A stretch of 64,000 bases of DNA, from positions 62,001-126,000 of the forward strand of contig RKQB01000004.1 in assembly GCA_003797895.1 (NCBI GenBank). Direction: 5' to 3'. Positions within the stretch are counted from its first letter, which is position 1. Every line of letters begins with the position of its first letter. Source of the DNA: Cyclobacteriaceae bacterium YHN15 (lineage in GTDB: Bacteria > Bacteroidota > Bacteroidia > Cytophagales > Cyclobacteriaceae). A program made the translations under genes and the position numbers. Positions 52,369 through 61,301 of this stretch are shown here, piece after piece. Under the pieces are notes generated by a model. It made no database searches, had not been told where the DNA came from, and saw only the letters and a program-made list of their open reading frames with translations.

Positions 52369-53724
52369 TTAAAATATCCCTGTGTAATTAAAGGGACTGA
52401 TTTTTTGTAACTCTTCTTTTAAATCCCTGGATACATCGAGTCTTTCAATAAAATTTTTGATGGAATATTCCGTGATTTTCTCATTAGTTCTGGTAAGGTC
52501 TTTTAAGGCCTCATAGGGATTGGGATAGGACTCCCTTCTCAAAACGGTTTGGATGGCTTCGGCCACTACTGCCCAGTTTTCTTCCAAATCGGCGTCTATA
52601 GCTGCTTTATTCAATTCCAATTTACCCAAACCTTTTACCAAAGATTCGAGTGAAATAAGCATGTGTGACAGGGGCACACCGATGACCCTTAATACCGTAC
52701 TGTCCGTCAGATCTCTCTGTAACCTACTGATGGGCAACTTAGCAGCTAAGTGTTCCAATAGTGCATTTGCAATTCCAAGGTTTCCTTCAGCATTTTCAAA
52801 ATCAATGGGATTGACTTTATGCGGCATCGCGGAGGATCCTATTTCACCGGCTTTTATTTTCTGCTTGAAATAGTTCATGGCCACATACTGCCAGATGTCT
52901 TTGGAAAGGTCTAATAGGATTGTGTTTATTCTTTTCAAACCATCAAAACATGCTGCTAGGTTATCATAATGCTCAATTTGGGTAGTTGGATAGCTTCTTT
53001 CCAAACCAAGATATTGCATGACAAAATTGCTTGCAAAACTGTTCCAATCAATATTCGGATAGGCTACATGATGCGCATTTAAATTTCCTGTCGCTCCCCC
53101 GAATTTTGCTGAAAAGGGGACTTGGTCCAGTAACTCCAACTGTTTTTCAAGCCGGACAATAAATACCTGGATTTCTTTGCCTAAGCGGGTGGGAGAGGCA
53201 GGTTGTCCGTGAGTTTTCGCTAACATAGGAATGTCTTGCCATTCCGTAGCCCGATCTTTTAAATTGTTTAAAACTTCCTGTATGGCAGGGAAAATCACTT
53301 TTTCTAACCCTTCCTTAAGCATCAAAGGGGTAGATGTGTTATTGATGTCCTGTGATGTAAGCCCAAAATGGATGAATTCTTTAGAAGCTTGAAGACCTAG
53401 CGCATCAAACTTCTCTTTAATAAAATATTCTACTGCCTTGACATCATGGTTGGTAATCTTTTCGGTTTCTTTTATTTTTTCTGCATCCGAAATGCTGAAA
53501 TTCCCAACAATCTGTCTTAATGTACTGAATAAGTTCCTGTCAAAAGATTGGAGTTGGGGTAAAGGAAGTTCGCATAAGGCGATGAAATATTCTATCTCTA
53601 CATGAACTCTGTATTTGATCAGGGCAAATTCAGAAAAATATTCCCTAAGAGGAGCGGTTTTGTTGCCATATCTGCCGTCTACAGAACTTACAGCAGTCAG
53701 GTGTGTCAGCATCATGTTGATCAT
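52369..53724 (-). CDS. purB: Adenylosuccinate lyase
   Basis: The protein has 451 residues and acts twice in purine synthesis: SAICAR to AICAR, and adenylosuccinate to AMP, releasing fumarate. It begins LTAVSSVDGRYGNKT, has HFGLTSQDINNTS, LAKTHGQPASPTRLGKE, and the superfamily signature GSSAMPHKVNPIDFENAEGNLG with the flexible catalytic loop. Length and the E. coli-like N-terminus place it with the longer type. The start at 53724 gives MINMMLTHL; the ATG at 53715 or 53712 would serve as well. No adjacent purine gene. Confidence 0.95.
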   Translation of the reverse strand: MINMMLTHLTAVSSVDGRYGNKTAPLREYFSEFALIKYRVHVEIEYFIALCELPLPQLQSFDRNLFSTLRQIVGNFSISDAEKIKETEKITNHDVKAVEYFIKEKFDALGLQASKEFIHFGLTSQDINNTSTPLMLKEGLEKVIFPAIQEVLNNLKDRATEWQDIPMLAKTHGQPASPTRLGKEIQVFIVRLEKQLELLDQVPFSAKFGGATGNLNAHHVAYPNIDWNSFASNFVMQYLGLERSYPTTQIEHYDNLAACFDGLKRINTILLDLSKDIWQYVAMNYFKQKIKAGEIGSSAMPHKVNPIDFENAEGNLGIANALLEHLAAKLPISRLQRDLTDSTVLRVIGVPLSHMLISLESLVKGLGKLELNKAAIDADLEENWAVVAEAIQTVLRRESYPNPYEALKDLTRTNEKITEYSIKNFIERLDVSRDLKEELQKISPFNYTGIF

Positions 53725-53883
53725 GTTTTCGTTTGAGCTTGCAATTTAGGTTTTCAGTTTGAAAAACCTGCCTTCAACATATAATTAAATCCAAAAGAAA
53801 GCTGCCCACCAATTGATTTTTCAGTTTCTCTAAAATGTTGAAAAAATTGTAAAATATTATTTTTATAAGGTTTTTAAAGGATA

Positions 53884-53988
53884 ATGAAACCTGTTTCTGA
53901 TTTATTTGTTGTTATCAGAGATAATTATCAACCAGAGGATGCACAAATTGAAAACCGTGCATTAATTTTGGGTTTGAATCTTGGGTAA
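53884..53988 (+). CDS. Possible small protein, 34 residues, before the reductase gene
   Basis: A short frame ATG 53884 to TAA 53986-53988 encodes MKPVSDLFVVIRDNYQPEDA followed by 14 more residues. The mix of charged residues looks protein-like rather than random, and it ends 20 bases before the flavin/2Fe-2S reductase start. It could be a genuine small protein, a leader frame, or chance. No family is recognised. Confidence 0.3.
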   Translation: MKPVSDLFVVIRDNYQPEDAQIENRALILGLNLG

Positions 53989-54008
53989 ACGAGTAAACGG
54001 AAATTGAA

Positions 54009-55115
54009 ATGTTCAATTTATTTAAAAAGAAAAAAGAAGAAAATCATTTGGGGGATAAATATTTATCCCTTAAAGTAAGAGAGGTTGTCAAAGAAACTGA
54101 GGATACAGTAAGTATATTTTTTGAGCAACCTGAACCTTTTTTAGAGTATAAGCCAGGACAATATTTGACAGTGATACTTGATATTCAGGGCAAGGAGGTA
54201 AGGCGTTCGTATAGCCTGTGCACCTCTCCATTTACAGATCCTCATCCTGGAATTACTGTGAAAAGGGTCAATAATGGGTTGGTTTCAAATTTCCTGAATG
54301 ACCATATCAGACCAGGTAAAACCTTAGAAATAATGAAGCCACTAGGTAATTTCACTTGTGATTTCCACTCAAAAAACAAAAAGCATTTTGTGATGGTAGC
54401 CGGTGGGAGTGGTATTACCCCAATAATGGGAATTCTTAAATCTGCTTTGATCAATGAACCCAATTCAAAGATTACTTTGATTTATTGCAATAGATCTGAA
54501 GAACAGATTATTTTCCATAAAGCATTGAATCAGCTTGAAGATATCTATGCGGGTAGGTTAATTGTGATCCATAACCTTAGCCAGCCCTCTTCAAATTGGA
54601 AAGGACTTAAAGGGAGATTGGATGCGTCCAAATTAAAAGACACTTTGGAAAGCATACATTATCCTGAATTGGACCAGATCCAATACTTTATTTGTGGACC
54701 TGAAGGGTTGATGAACACCACGGTAAGCACTTTGGAGAGTTTAGGTATAGATGATAATCAAATCATTAAGGAAAGTTTTTATACGGATATTGAAGCCAAA
54801 GAAGAGGCATTGAAATCAGCTGGCAAACTGGCTCCTGAGCTATCAAGGGAAATTGAGGTGGTGCTTGAAGGGGAGACTTACCATTTTGAAGTGCCGGCAG
54901 GGAAAACTATCCTGGAAGCAGGATTGGATCATGATGTGGATATGCCTTACAGCTGTCAAAGTGGATTATGTACCGCTTGCAGAGGAAGATTGATTTCAGG
55001 TAAGGTAGACATGATAGAGGATGCCGGACTAAGTGCTTCTGAGATAGAACAAGGATATATCTTGTGCTGTTCTTCCAAGCCTGCTAGTTCAGATGTTAAA
55101 ATAAAAATTGAATAA
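54009..55115 (+). CDS. Ferredoxin-NAD(P) reductase with C-terminal 2Fe-2S domain (PaaE-like)
   Basis: The protein has 368 residues. Residues 20-120 form the FAD domain with the flavin motif RRSYSLCTSP, then the NAD(P) domain (about 120-245) with VAGGSGITPIMGIL and YFICGPEGLMN. The C-terminal ferredoxin domain (about 285-368) has plant-type cysteines C316, C321, C324 and C353/354 in YSCQSGLCTACRG and YILCCSS. This domain order is that of PaaE, the electron-transfer part of phenylacetyl-CoA epoxidase, and other oxygenase reductases. No oxygenase subunits (paaA, paaC) are adjacent, so the electron acceptor is unknown. It is followed after 7 bases by the small membrane protein at 55123. Confidence 0.87.
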   Translation: MFNLFKKKKEENHLGDKYLSLKVREVVKETEDTVSIFFEQPEPFLEYKPGQYLTVILDIQGKEVRRSYSLCTSPFTDPHPGITVKRVNNGLVSNFLNDHIRPGKTLEIMKPLGNFTCDFHSKNKKHFVMVAGGSGITPIMGILKSALINEPNSKITLIYCNRSEEQIIFHKALNQLEDIYAGRLIVIHNLSQPSSNWKGLKGRLDASKLKDTLESIHYPELDQIQYFICGPEGLMNTTVSTLESLGIDDNQIIKESFYTDIEAKEEALKSAGKLAPELSREIEVVLEGETYHFEVPAGKTILEAGLDHDVDMPYSCQSGLCTACRGRLISGKVDMIEDAGLSASEIEQGYILCCSSKPASSDVKIKIE

Positions 55116-55122
55116 TTAGGTT

Positions 55123-55614
55123 TTGGAAAAGGATAGCATTAAAAAATCATATTATACCTTGGAAAGGAATGTGCTCATATTGATAGCCATTCCTTTGCCT
55201 TTTTTTGCTTTTATCTTTTTGTCCACTCAAAATGGCACTTTGGATTTCAAATTACCTGATCTTCCGGCATTTTGGGACTCCTTTGGACTTGGATTGGCCT
55301 ATGCTTTTTTAGCCTTACATTACTTTGCTTTTCAATCCTCAATTAAAAAAATACGGGCTGGCAATTTTGAGCTTGAAAAAAAGATGAGTATGTATTCCAG
55401 GGCAACCCATTTAAGGTTTTGGGCACTTTTTGCTTCAATCCTTCTATGTGCAGCTGGTTTGATGTTTTTCGAAAATTCAGGCTACACCATTGCTTTTGCT
55501 ATTTCCTTGGTTTTTATGTCCTTGGGGAAACCATCTCCTGATAGGATTATTAGGTTGTTACGACTCAAAGGTGCGGAAAAAGAATTGATTGAAGAATTGA
55601 AAAGGCCCGGTTGA
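55123..55614 (+). CDS. Membrane protein of unknown function, 163 residues
   Basis: The protein has 163 residues with four predicted helices (about 15-31, 47-65, 92-112, 118-136). It starts with a TTG at 55123, seven bases after the reductase stop, and no ATG is available in the region; MEKDSIKKSYYTLERNVLIL fits a normal start. The arrangement suggests co-translation or co-transcription with the flavin/2Fe-2S reductase. No family is recognised. The C-terminal tail (DRIIRLLRLKGAEKELIEEL) is charged and cytoplasmic. Confidence 0.65.
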   Translation: MEKDSIKKSYYTLERNVLILIAIPLPFFAFIFLSTQNGTLDFKLPDLPAFWDSFGLGLAYAFLALHYFAFQSSIKKIRAGNFELEKKMSMYSRATHLRFWALFASILLCAAGLMFFENSGYTIAFAISLVFMSLGKPSPDRIIRLLRLKGAEKELIEELKRPG

Positions 55615-55712
55615 GACTCCTATTTAATTACTAATTATCAATTACTAAATATCTATTGTAATGGATATATCTAAATAAGTGGTTTTTGAAAATTTGTAAT
55701 TTAAAATTCAAC

Positions 55713-56027
55713 CTATTGATCGTGTCTTTTAGGAAGATCAGGATTAACAAAAGTAAAACCCCTGGCATCATTTCCTTCGTAAAAATCTATCTTCATTCCC
55801 ATTAAAAACATATAATGTTTTTTTTCGATCAGGACTGAAATACCATCAATTTCAAATTTTTGGTCATCCTCCTTAGGTTTGTCAAATCCCAAAAGGTAAG
55901 ACATTCCCCCACAACCACCTCCTTTTACCCCCACTCTTAGGGAGTAATCTTTGGGAATGTTTTTTGTGTTTGTGATGCTTTTTATCTCTTGTTTGGCTCT
56001 TTCGGTAATGATTATTGGGATAAGCAT
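55713..56027 (-). CDS. HesB/IscA-like iron-sulfur assembly protein lacking the C-terminal CGC
   Basis: The protein has 104 residues of the A-type (IscA/SufA/HesB) fold: IITERAKQEIKSITNTKN, SLRVGVKGGGCGGMSYLLGFD and ARGFTFVNPD. The first of the three usual cysteines is present (C39 in GGGCGG). The other two, normally in a C-terminal CGCG motif, are gone: the chain ends NPDLPKRHDQ, and C39 is the only cysteine. A-type proteins hold Fe-S or iron through all three, so this one may be degenerate or use other ligands. It stands alone, with no isc or suf genes nearby. Confidence 0.82.
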   Translation of the reverse strand: MLIPIIITERAKQEIKSITNTKNIPKDYSLRVGVKGGGCGGMSYLLGFDKPKEDDQKFEIDGISVLIEKKHYMFLMGMKIDFYEGNDARGFTFVNPDLPKRHDQ

Positions 56028-56143
56028 GCTATTAAAATGCTATTTTAAATAATGAAGTTCAAATTTAGGTGGAAAAAATATCAAAACTCAAAGTTTTATA
56101 GCACCTATTATTTTCTGATATTCGGATCATAATCAAAAAAACT

Positions 56144-56665
56144 ATGGAGTATTTGTCGGATTTGTTAAAAATCGTATTACCTGCAGGATTGGTAATTTAT
56201 GGTATGTATCTTACAATCATGTCTTTTTTAAAAAAGGACAGAGAGAGGTTGATGGTTGAAATAAAAACTCAGAACTCTCAAACCATTATCCCTGTCAGGT
56301 TACAGGCCGGAGAGAGGCTTTGCCTGCTTCTGGAAAGAATCACACCCAATAACCTTGTAAGGAGAGTAAATAACCCTGAGTTTTCGGCAAAGGATTTATA
56401 CAGTCAATTGCTTCATGAGGTAAGAGAAGAGTTCAATCATAATTTAGCCCAACAGGTATATTTTTCTGATGAAACTTGGGAAAGTGTAAGAAGGGCAGTA
56501 GAAAGTGTGATCACGCTTGTAAACTCAGGGATGCAGCAAATGCCTGAAGAAGCAAGAGGGATAGATTTGGCGAAAAGGATTTTTCAACTTTCATTGGATC
56601 AAAAAAATGATGCGATTCAATTTGCACTGAAAAGCGTCAAAGATGAAATCAGAATTTTCTTTTAA
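56144..56665 (+). CDS. Conserved Bacteroidota protein with N-terminal membrane anchor
   Basis: The protein has 173 residues with one N-terminal helix (about 8-27, ILPAGLVIYGMYLTIMSF) and then a largely helical cytoplasmic part. Recognisable stretches are IIPVRLQAGERLCLLLERITPNNLV and LYSQLLHEVREEFNHNLAQQVYFSDETWESVRRA. Proteins of this look are found widely in Bacteroidota and I believe are grouped as a domain of unknown function (DUF7935). It heads a plus-strand run: DUF1232 gene (9 bases later), Rossmann protein, dtd and an ABC ATPase. Confidence 0.6.
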   Translation: MEYLSDLLKIVLPAGLVIYGMYLTIMSFLKKDRERLMVEIKTQNSQTIIPVRLQAGERLCLLLERITPNNLVRRVNNPEFSAKDLYSQLLHEVREEFNHNLAQQVYFSDETWESVRRAVESVITLVNSGMQQMPEEARGIDLAKRIFQLSLDQKNDAIQFALKSVKDEIRIFF

Positions 56666-56674
56666 AATTTGAAT

Positions 56675-57088
56675 ATGGCATCATTCAGAGACAAAACAGT
56701 TGATTTTTATTCCAAGGCAAAATTGCTTTACCAGGAGAAAGCTTATGATATCGCCGGTGAAGACGGAAAATTAAAGAAGTTATTAGCCCAGGTAAAAGAA
56801 AGGCTTGATACTGTATCCCACAATCCCAAAGTTCAATCTGCCTTGGAACCAATAATGCTTTTTAAAAGAATGATTCAGGCGCATCGTTCAGGGGAGTTTA
56901 AAGTTTCCAAAAAAACTTTGGGATTGATAGTTTTAGGATTGGTTTATTTTGTGACCCCCTTGGATATTATACCTGATTTTTTGCCTTTGATCGGATTTGC
57001 TGATGATTTATCCGTATTGATAGCAATATATAATTCGGTCAAGCATGAAGTAGATGATTTCCGTTCTTGGGAAAAAGGAAAGCTATAA
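56675..57088 (+). CDS. YkvA/DUF1232 family membrane protein
   Basis: The protein has 137 residues from the ATG at 56675 (a TTG at 56669 would add two residues). The DUF1232 core is clear: LGLIVLGLVYFVTPLDIIPDFLPLIGFADDLSVLIAIYNSVKHEV, with the conserved DIIPD motif and a membrane helix. The family is related to YkvA; biochemical function is unknown. It follows the membrane-anchored gene by 9 bases and precedes the Rossmann protein gene by 45, so an operon is likely. Confidence 0.82.
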   Translation: MASFRDKTVDFYSKAKLLYQEKAYDIAGEDGKLKKLLAQVKERLDTVSHNPKVQSALEPIMLFKRMIQAHRSGEFKVSKKTLGLIVLGLVYFVTPLDIIPDFLPLIGFADDLSVLIAIYNSVKHEVDDFRSWEKGKL

Positions 57089-57133
57089 AACAAAGTGAAT
57101 TAAACGTACAAGTTAGGTCTGAATTCAAAAAAA

Positions 57134-57850
57134 ATGAAAAAAATAGCATTTCTGGCAGGTACCTCAGGATTGATTGGAATGCAATTGCTGCATCAATTGA
57201 TTCAGGATATATCCTATGATATCATCATTTCTGTTGGTAGGAGAAAACTTGCCCTTAAACATGAAAAGCTCGTCCAGGTGGTGGGTGAAATGGGAAAAAT
57301 CAAAGACTGGGACTTGGAGTCAAAGTTAAGAACCGAAGATTTAGGAGGAAAGATGTTTCCATTAGTGGAAGCTATTCAAAACCAATCGGTTGAGATTCAT
57401 GCATTTTGTTCGCTGGGGACCACCATTAAAGCAGCTGGATCCCGAGAGAGGTTTTATGAAATTGATCATGACTATGTTTTGAATTTTGCCAAATGGGTAA
57501 AACAAACCGGGGGGACTCATTTTTTATATGTATCCGCATTGGGTGCTGACCCGCAATCATCTGTCCTTTACAGTAGGGTCAAAGGAGAAGTTGAGGAGGA
57601 TTTAAAAGTAATCCCATTCAATTATTTAGGTTTATTCAGGCCTTCTTTGTTAATGGGACAAAGAAAAGAATTCAGATTGGGAGAGGAAGTGGCCAAAATT
57701 TTAATGAAACCTTTGATCTGGTTCAAATTAGCTAAGAAATACCGCCCAATCTACGACCATCAGGTTGCCAAAGCAATGATTTACCATGCGAACCAACCCA
57801 AATCAGTAAAAGTGGAGGTTATCCACTCCAAAGAGATGCTTAGTTTTTAA
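57134..57850 (+). CDS. NAD(P)-binding Rossmann protein, HTATIP2-like
   Basis: The protein has 238 residues. The nucleotide-binding loop is AGTSGLIGMQLLHQL, with IISVGRR and AFCSLGTTIKAAG later, the pattern of the atypical short-chain dehydrogenases related to HTATIP2/TIP30. The segment SALGADPQSSVLYSRVKGEVEEDL holds a Tyr-x3-Lys-like active-site equivalent (YSRVK). The substrate is unknown. It is followed 3 bases later by dtd, an overlapping-operon-type spacing, which hints at joint transcription but not at a shared function. Confidence 0.75.
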   Translation: MKKIAFLAGTSGLIGMQLLHQLIQDISYDIIISVGRRKLALKHEKLVQVVGEMGKIKDWDLESKLRTEDLGGKMFPLVEAIQNQSVEIHAFCSLGTTIKAAGSRERFYEIDHDYVLNFAKWVKQTGGTHFLYVSALGADPQSSVLYSRVKGEVEEDLKVIPFNYLGLFRPSLLMGQRKEFRLGEEVAKILMKPLIWFKLAKKYRPIYDHQVAKAMIYHANQPKSVKVEVIHSKEMLSF

Positions 57851-57853
57851 TTT

Positions 57854-58306
57854 ATGATAGCAGTTATACAAAGGGTGTCCGAATCAAGTGTCAAAATCGA
57901 AGGTGAAATAAAGGGGGCTATCGGTCTTGGATTATTGGTCTTATTAGGAATAGAAGACGCAGATAATCAGGAAGATATAGAATGGCTATCCAAAAAAATA
58001 ATAAACCTCAGGATTTTCCCTGATGATCTTGGTGTAATGAATAGGAGTATTTTAGACGCCCAAGGGGATATTCTATTAATTTCTCAATTTACCTTGCACG
58101 CCAGTATAAAAAAGGGTAATCGGCCCTCCTATATAAAAGCAGCCAAACCGGATTATGCAATACCCATGTATGAACAATTTATCAAGCGGTTAGAGGCTGA
58201 ATTGGGCAAGAAAATTCAAACTGGTGAATTTGGGGCAGACATGAAGGTTTTACTGGTAAATGATGGACCGGTTACGATTATTATTGATAGTAAAAACAGG
58301 CAGTGA
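57854..58306 (+). CDS. dtd: D-aminoacyl-tRNA deacylase
   Basis: The protein has 150 residues and removes D-amino acids (and glycine wrongly attached to tRNA-Ala) from tRNA. Motifs are MIAVIQRVSESSVKIEG at the start, LISQFTLHASIKKGNRPSY with the SQFTL cross-subunit motif, and MKVLLVNDGPVTIIIDS with the GPVT motif. It starts three bases after the Rossmann gene, and 73 bases before the tandem ABC ATPase. It is a cytosolic homodimer in relatives. Confidence 0.93.
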   Translation: MIAVIQRVSESSVKIEGEIKGAIGLGLLVLLGIEDADNQEDIEWLSKKIINLRIFPDDLGVMNRSILDAQGDILLISQFTLHASIKKGNRPSYIKAAKPDYAIPMYEQFIKRLEAELGKKIQTGEFGADMKVLLVNDGPVTIIIDSKNRQ

Positions 58307-58379
58307 TTGATAATTATCAATTACCCATTGAAAAACTTCAAATCCAAACTTATTGGAAAGTCCTTGTAAATAGATATTA

Positions 58380-59852
58380 ATGACAAAAATCCTATCCATA
58401 CGTAATGCCACGGTAAAATATCTTGAAAAGATAATTTTTGAAGACATGGATTTTGAATGGGAGGAGGGCCAGCACTGGGGAGTAATTGGTGCTTCAGGAA
58501 TGGAATTGACTGCTTTTTTGGATACCATTCTGGGAAGAACTATGGTGACAAAAGGGGAAATAGTACGTCATTTTGCAAAAAAATATCAACAAGAGAAGAA
58601 GGAATCAAGTGAGGTACATTCATTTAGGGATCTGATGGCGACAGTTTCTCAACAATATTCCTTCAAGAACAAATCAAACCTTCAGAATTTTTATTATCAG
58701 CAACGGTTCAATTCCATGGATTCTGAGGAAGCGGCGACAGTTGTCGAGTACCTGAAAGGATTGCAAATCCATCATAATGGCACATGGACTATTGAAAAGG
58801 TTTTGAATCTTTTTAGACTGAAACCTTTACAGGATAAGTCTTTGATTAAACTTTCTAACGGGGAAACACGACGATTGGCCATGGCATCGGCATTATTGAA
58901 AAACCCCAAGTTGCTTTTGATGGATCAACCCTTGACAGGGCTTGATTTACAGACAAGACAAAGTTTTGATGGCATCCTCCAGGAGATAAAGGATTCAGGA
59001 GTACATGTTATCCTATCTACAAATAGCCATGAAATTCCTGAAACAGTAACCCATGTAGCTGTTTTGGGTGCTAAGAAAGTTAAAGAGATTATAGAGAGGA
59101 AGAATCTTTTAGTTACGGATTTTTTTCAATTCCAGTCAAAGGGATTCGATGCAGAATTGCTAAAACGGCTTTTGTCCAAAAAGCAGGAAATTGGTTTTAA
59201 ACATATCATAGATTTTGAAAATATCAGGATTCAGTATGGGGAAAAAGTTATCTTGGAAAATATAAACTGGACTATCAATCCCGGAGAAAAATGGTTGCTG
59301 AAAGGTGAAAATGGAGCAGGGAAATCTACCTTACTTAGCCTTATTTTGGGTGAAAACCCTCAAGCCTACGCCAATAATATTTGGCTTTTTGATAAAAAAA
59401 GAGGTAGTGGAGAGAGTATCTGGGATATTAAAAAGCAAACAGGATTTGTAGCTCCTGAACTTTCCAGGTTTTTCCCTTCAAATCAGACTTGTCTTAAGGT
59501 GGTGCTATCCGGTCTTTTTGACACCATGGGTTTATTTAAGAAAGTGAATAAGGAACAAGAAGATAGGGCTTTGGACTGGCTAAAGGTGTTTAAATTAGAG
59601 CATACAGCCAATAAATTGTTAAGGCAGGTTTCTTTGGAGGAACAACGCTTTGTACTTTTGGCGAGGGCCTTAATTAAAGTGCCCACTTTATTGGTTTTGG
59701 ATGAGGCCTCCCAAGGTATGGATGAATACCAAAGGATGTTGTTTAAAAAGACGATTGAACAGGTATGTGGATTGATACCAATCACTTTGATCTATGTAAG
59801 CCATTACCAAGAGGATGTTCCGGAATGTGTGGATATGGTGTATCAGTTATAA
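58380..59852 (+). CDS. Tandem ABC ATPase, ModF-like
   Basis: The protein has 490 residues with two ABC ATPase domains and no membrane segments, as in ModF/PhrA-type proteins. The first domain (1-225) has a degenerate Walker A (GASGMELT, residue 38 onward) lacking the Lys, signature LSNGETRRLAMASAL, and a Walker B ending MDQPLTGLD with Gln in place of catalytic Glu. The second (about 270-490) keeps GENGAGKSTLLSL and LLVLDEASQGMDE, with signature VSLEEQRF. So only the second site looks competent for hydrolysis. Substrate and partner are unknown; no molybdate genes are nearby. It is convergent with the phosphoesterase gene, 2 bases away. Confidence 0.82.
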   Translation: MTKILSIRNATVKYLEKIIFEDMDFEWEEGQHWGVIGASGMELTAFLDTILGRTMVTKGEIVRHFAKKYQQEKKESSEVHSFRDLMATVSQQYSFKNKSNLQNFYYQQRFNSMDSEEAATVVEYLKGLQIHHNGTWTIEKVLNLFRLKPLQDKSLIKLSNGETRRLAMASALLKNPKLLLMDQPLTGLDLQTRQSFDGILQEIKDSGVHVILSTNSHEIPETVTHVAVLGAKKVKEIIERKNLLVTDFFQFQSKGFDAELLKRLLSKKQEIGFKHIIDFENIRIQYGEKVILENINWTINPGEKWLLKGENGAGKSTLLSLILGENPQAYANNIWLFDKKRGSGESIWDIKKQTGFVAPELSRFFPSNQTCLKVVLSGLFDTMGLFKKVNKEQEDRALDWLKVFKLEHTANKLLRQVSLEEQRFVLLARALIKVPTLLVLDEASQGMDEYQRMLFKKTIEQVCGLIPITLIYVSHYQEDVPECVDMVYQL

Positions 59853-59854
59853 TT

Positions 59855-60511
59855 TCAGGCTATATCCCTTTGATCTGTAGGAACACTGATAATTTCCAAA
59901 AATGTACCATCATTTTTTAATTTGATTCCCGAAAGACAAATGCCCCTATAAGCGCCCGTGTCAATATTCCAGGAATTGGCACTTCCGTTATATTCTGGTT
60001 TTCCATCCAGTCTTGGTGTATGGCCTATAATCTGTAATTTCCCTATGTTTCTCAGATGTTTTCGGTTCCATAATACCCCAGCATTATCCTTGGGGTCAAA
60101 AGGATCAATGGCCTGTTCCGAAATCCCTGCGTGGGAGACAAACACTTTCTTGTTTTCCCAAATAAGAGGCAGATTTTTAAGCCATGACAAATAAATAAAA
60201 GGATCTATTCCTTCTTTTTCAAACTGAATTAATGTTTCCGCACCTCCATTGAATTTCCAGTTGTTGACAAGGTCATTACCCATTAGATAATCGACCATTA
60301 ATTGTTCATGATTACCCCTTAAAAATATGGTTTGTTTTCGAAAGGCAATTTGAATTTCAAAAGCTAATCGTATGGTTAGCGGTGAAAAATTTCCTCTATC
60401 CACGAGGTCTCCCACCTGAATTAACCTTTCGGTTTTCGGGTCCCAATTTTCCAACAATTTTAAATAGGTGAAGAGACAACCATGGACATCACCTATGATA
60501 AATAAATCCAT
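59855..60511 (-). CDS. Metallophosphoesterase (serine/threonine phosphatase-like)
   Basis: The protein has 218 residues with all calcineurin-type motifs: GDVHGC, VGDLVDRGNF, LRGNHEQLMVDYL, FVSHAGISE and the late GHTPRLDG. It resembles the small bacterial PrpA/ApaH-like protein phosphatases that act with two metal ions in the cytoplasm. The substrate is unknown; candidates are phosphoproteins or dinucleoside polyphosphates. It is convergent with the ABC ATPase gene and divergent from the DUF4136 lipoprotein gene. Confidence 0.88.
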   Translation of the reverse strand: MDLFIIGDVHGCLFTYLKLLENWDPKTERLIQVGDLVDRGNFSPLTIRLAFEIQIAFRKQTIFLRGNHEQLMVDYLMGNDLVNNWKFNGGAETLIQFEKEGIDPFIYLSWLKNLPLIWENKKVFVSHAGISEQAIDPFDPKDNAGVLWNRKHLRNIGKLQIIGHTPRLDGKPEYNGSANSWNIDTGAYRGICLSGIKLKNDGTFLEIISVPTDQRDIA

Positions 60512-60703
60512 TTTATGAGCTATATCATATTTTTCAATTGGAACGATGAAATCTAAGTCAATTCATCGATTTGTTCTTGAATTAGACCAATAATTTTCGT
60601 ATAATCGTTTGACCATCAGCTAAATTCCGAAACAATAATTTATCCCACAAAGTTAAGCTATTAAAAGAATTGGATATGTAAAACTTGATAAATTATAACT
60701 CTT

Positions 60704-61291
60704 ATGAAAATATCTCTTTCGTTGTTAATCCTGACCTTTCTGTTTGTTTCCTGCATGAGCCAGAAAGATTATATCGCTGAATACGATTTTAATTATTCTG
60801 GAAATTTCAAGAGATATAAAACCTTTGGTTTTGTGGGCAGTCCAAATGTCTTTAGCTCCGAAGATATATCAGAATATTATGAAACTATTGAAAAAACCAT
60901 ATCCAATAGATTGGGTTCACAAGGATTTAAATTTCAGGATGAGAAACCGGATTTATTGATCAATTACAAAGTATTCAGGGATCCAGTAAAATACAGGGGA
61001 TATGATCAGCCGAATTTTGATTATTGGGTAGAAAGAAGAAGTGCCCAGGTTGATATGGAAAAATTAATGGAAAATGAGGATAGAGAGAGAGATGAAAATT
61101 ATAATAGAGTAAAATATCTTGAAAATGAAGGTTTGTTGGTTATTTATGTGATTGACAATAAGAGGGGAAATACGATTTGGCAGGGATACACAGCAGCTGC
61201 ATTTGATTTTTTATCCCCGGAAATTCAATCAGACCTTACCAGAGCCACCTATAGGGTAATGGATCAGTTTAGGATTTTGAACAGAAATTAA
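60704..61291 (+). CDS. DUF4136 family lipoprotein
   Basis: The protein has 195 residues with a lipoprotein signal peptide (lipobox FVSC, Cys 17). The DUF4136 domain shows FNYSGNFKRYKTFGFVG, TISNRLGSQGFKFQDEKPDLLINYKVF, and the terminal LTRATYRVMDQF. The segment RERDENYNRVKYLENEGLLVIYVIDNKRGNTIWQG, broken here, is the conserved late part. The function is not known; members are outer-membrane lipoproteins. It is convergent with the GH3 gene, 10 bases away. Confidence 0.85.
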   Translation: MKISLSLLILTFLFVSCMSQKDYIAEYDFNYSGNFKRYKTFGFVGSPNVFSSEDISEYYETIEKTISNRLGSQGFKFQDEKPDLLINYKVFRDPVKYRGYDQPNFDYWVERRSAQVDMEKLMENEDRERDENYNRVKYLENEGLLVIYVIDNKRGNTIWQGYTAAAFDFLSPEIQSDLTRATYRVMDQFRILNRN

Positions 61292-61301
61292 AGATTAAGG
61301 A

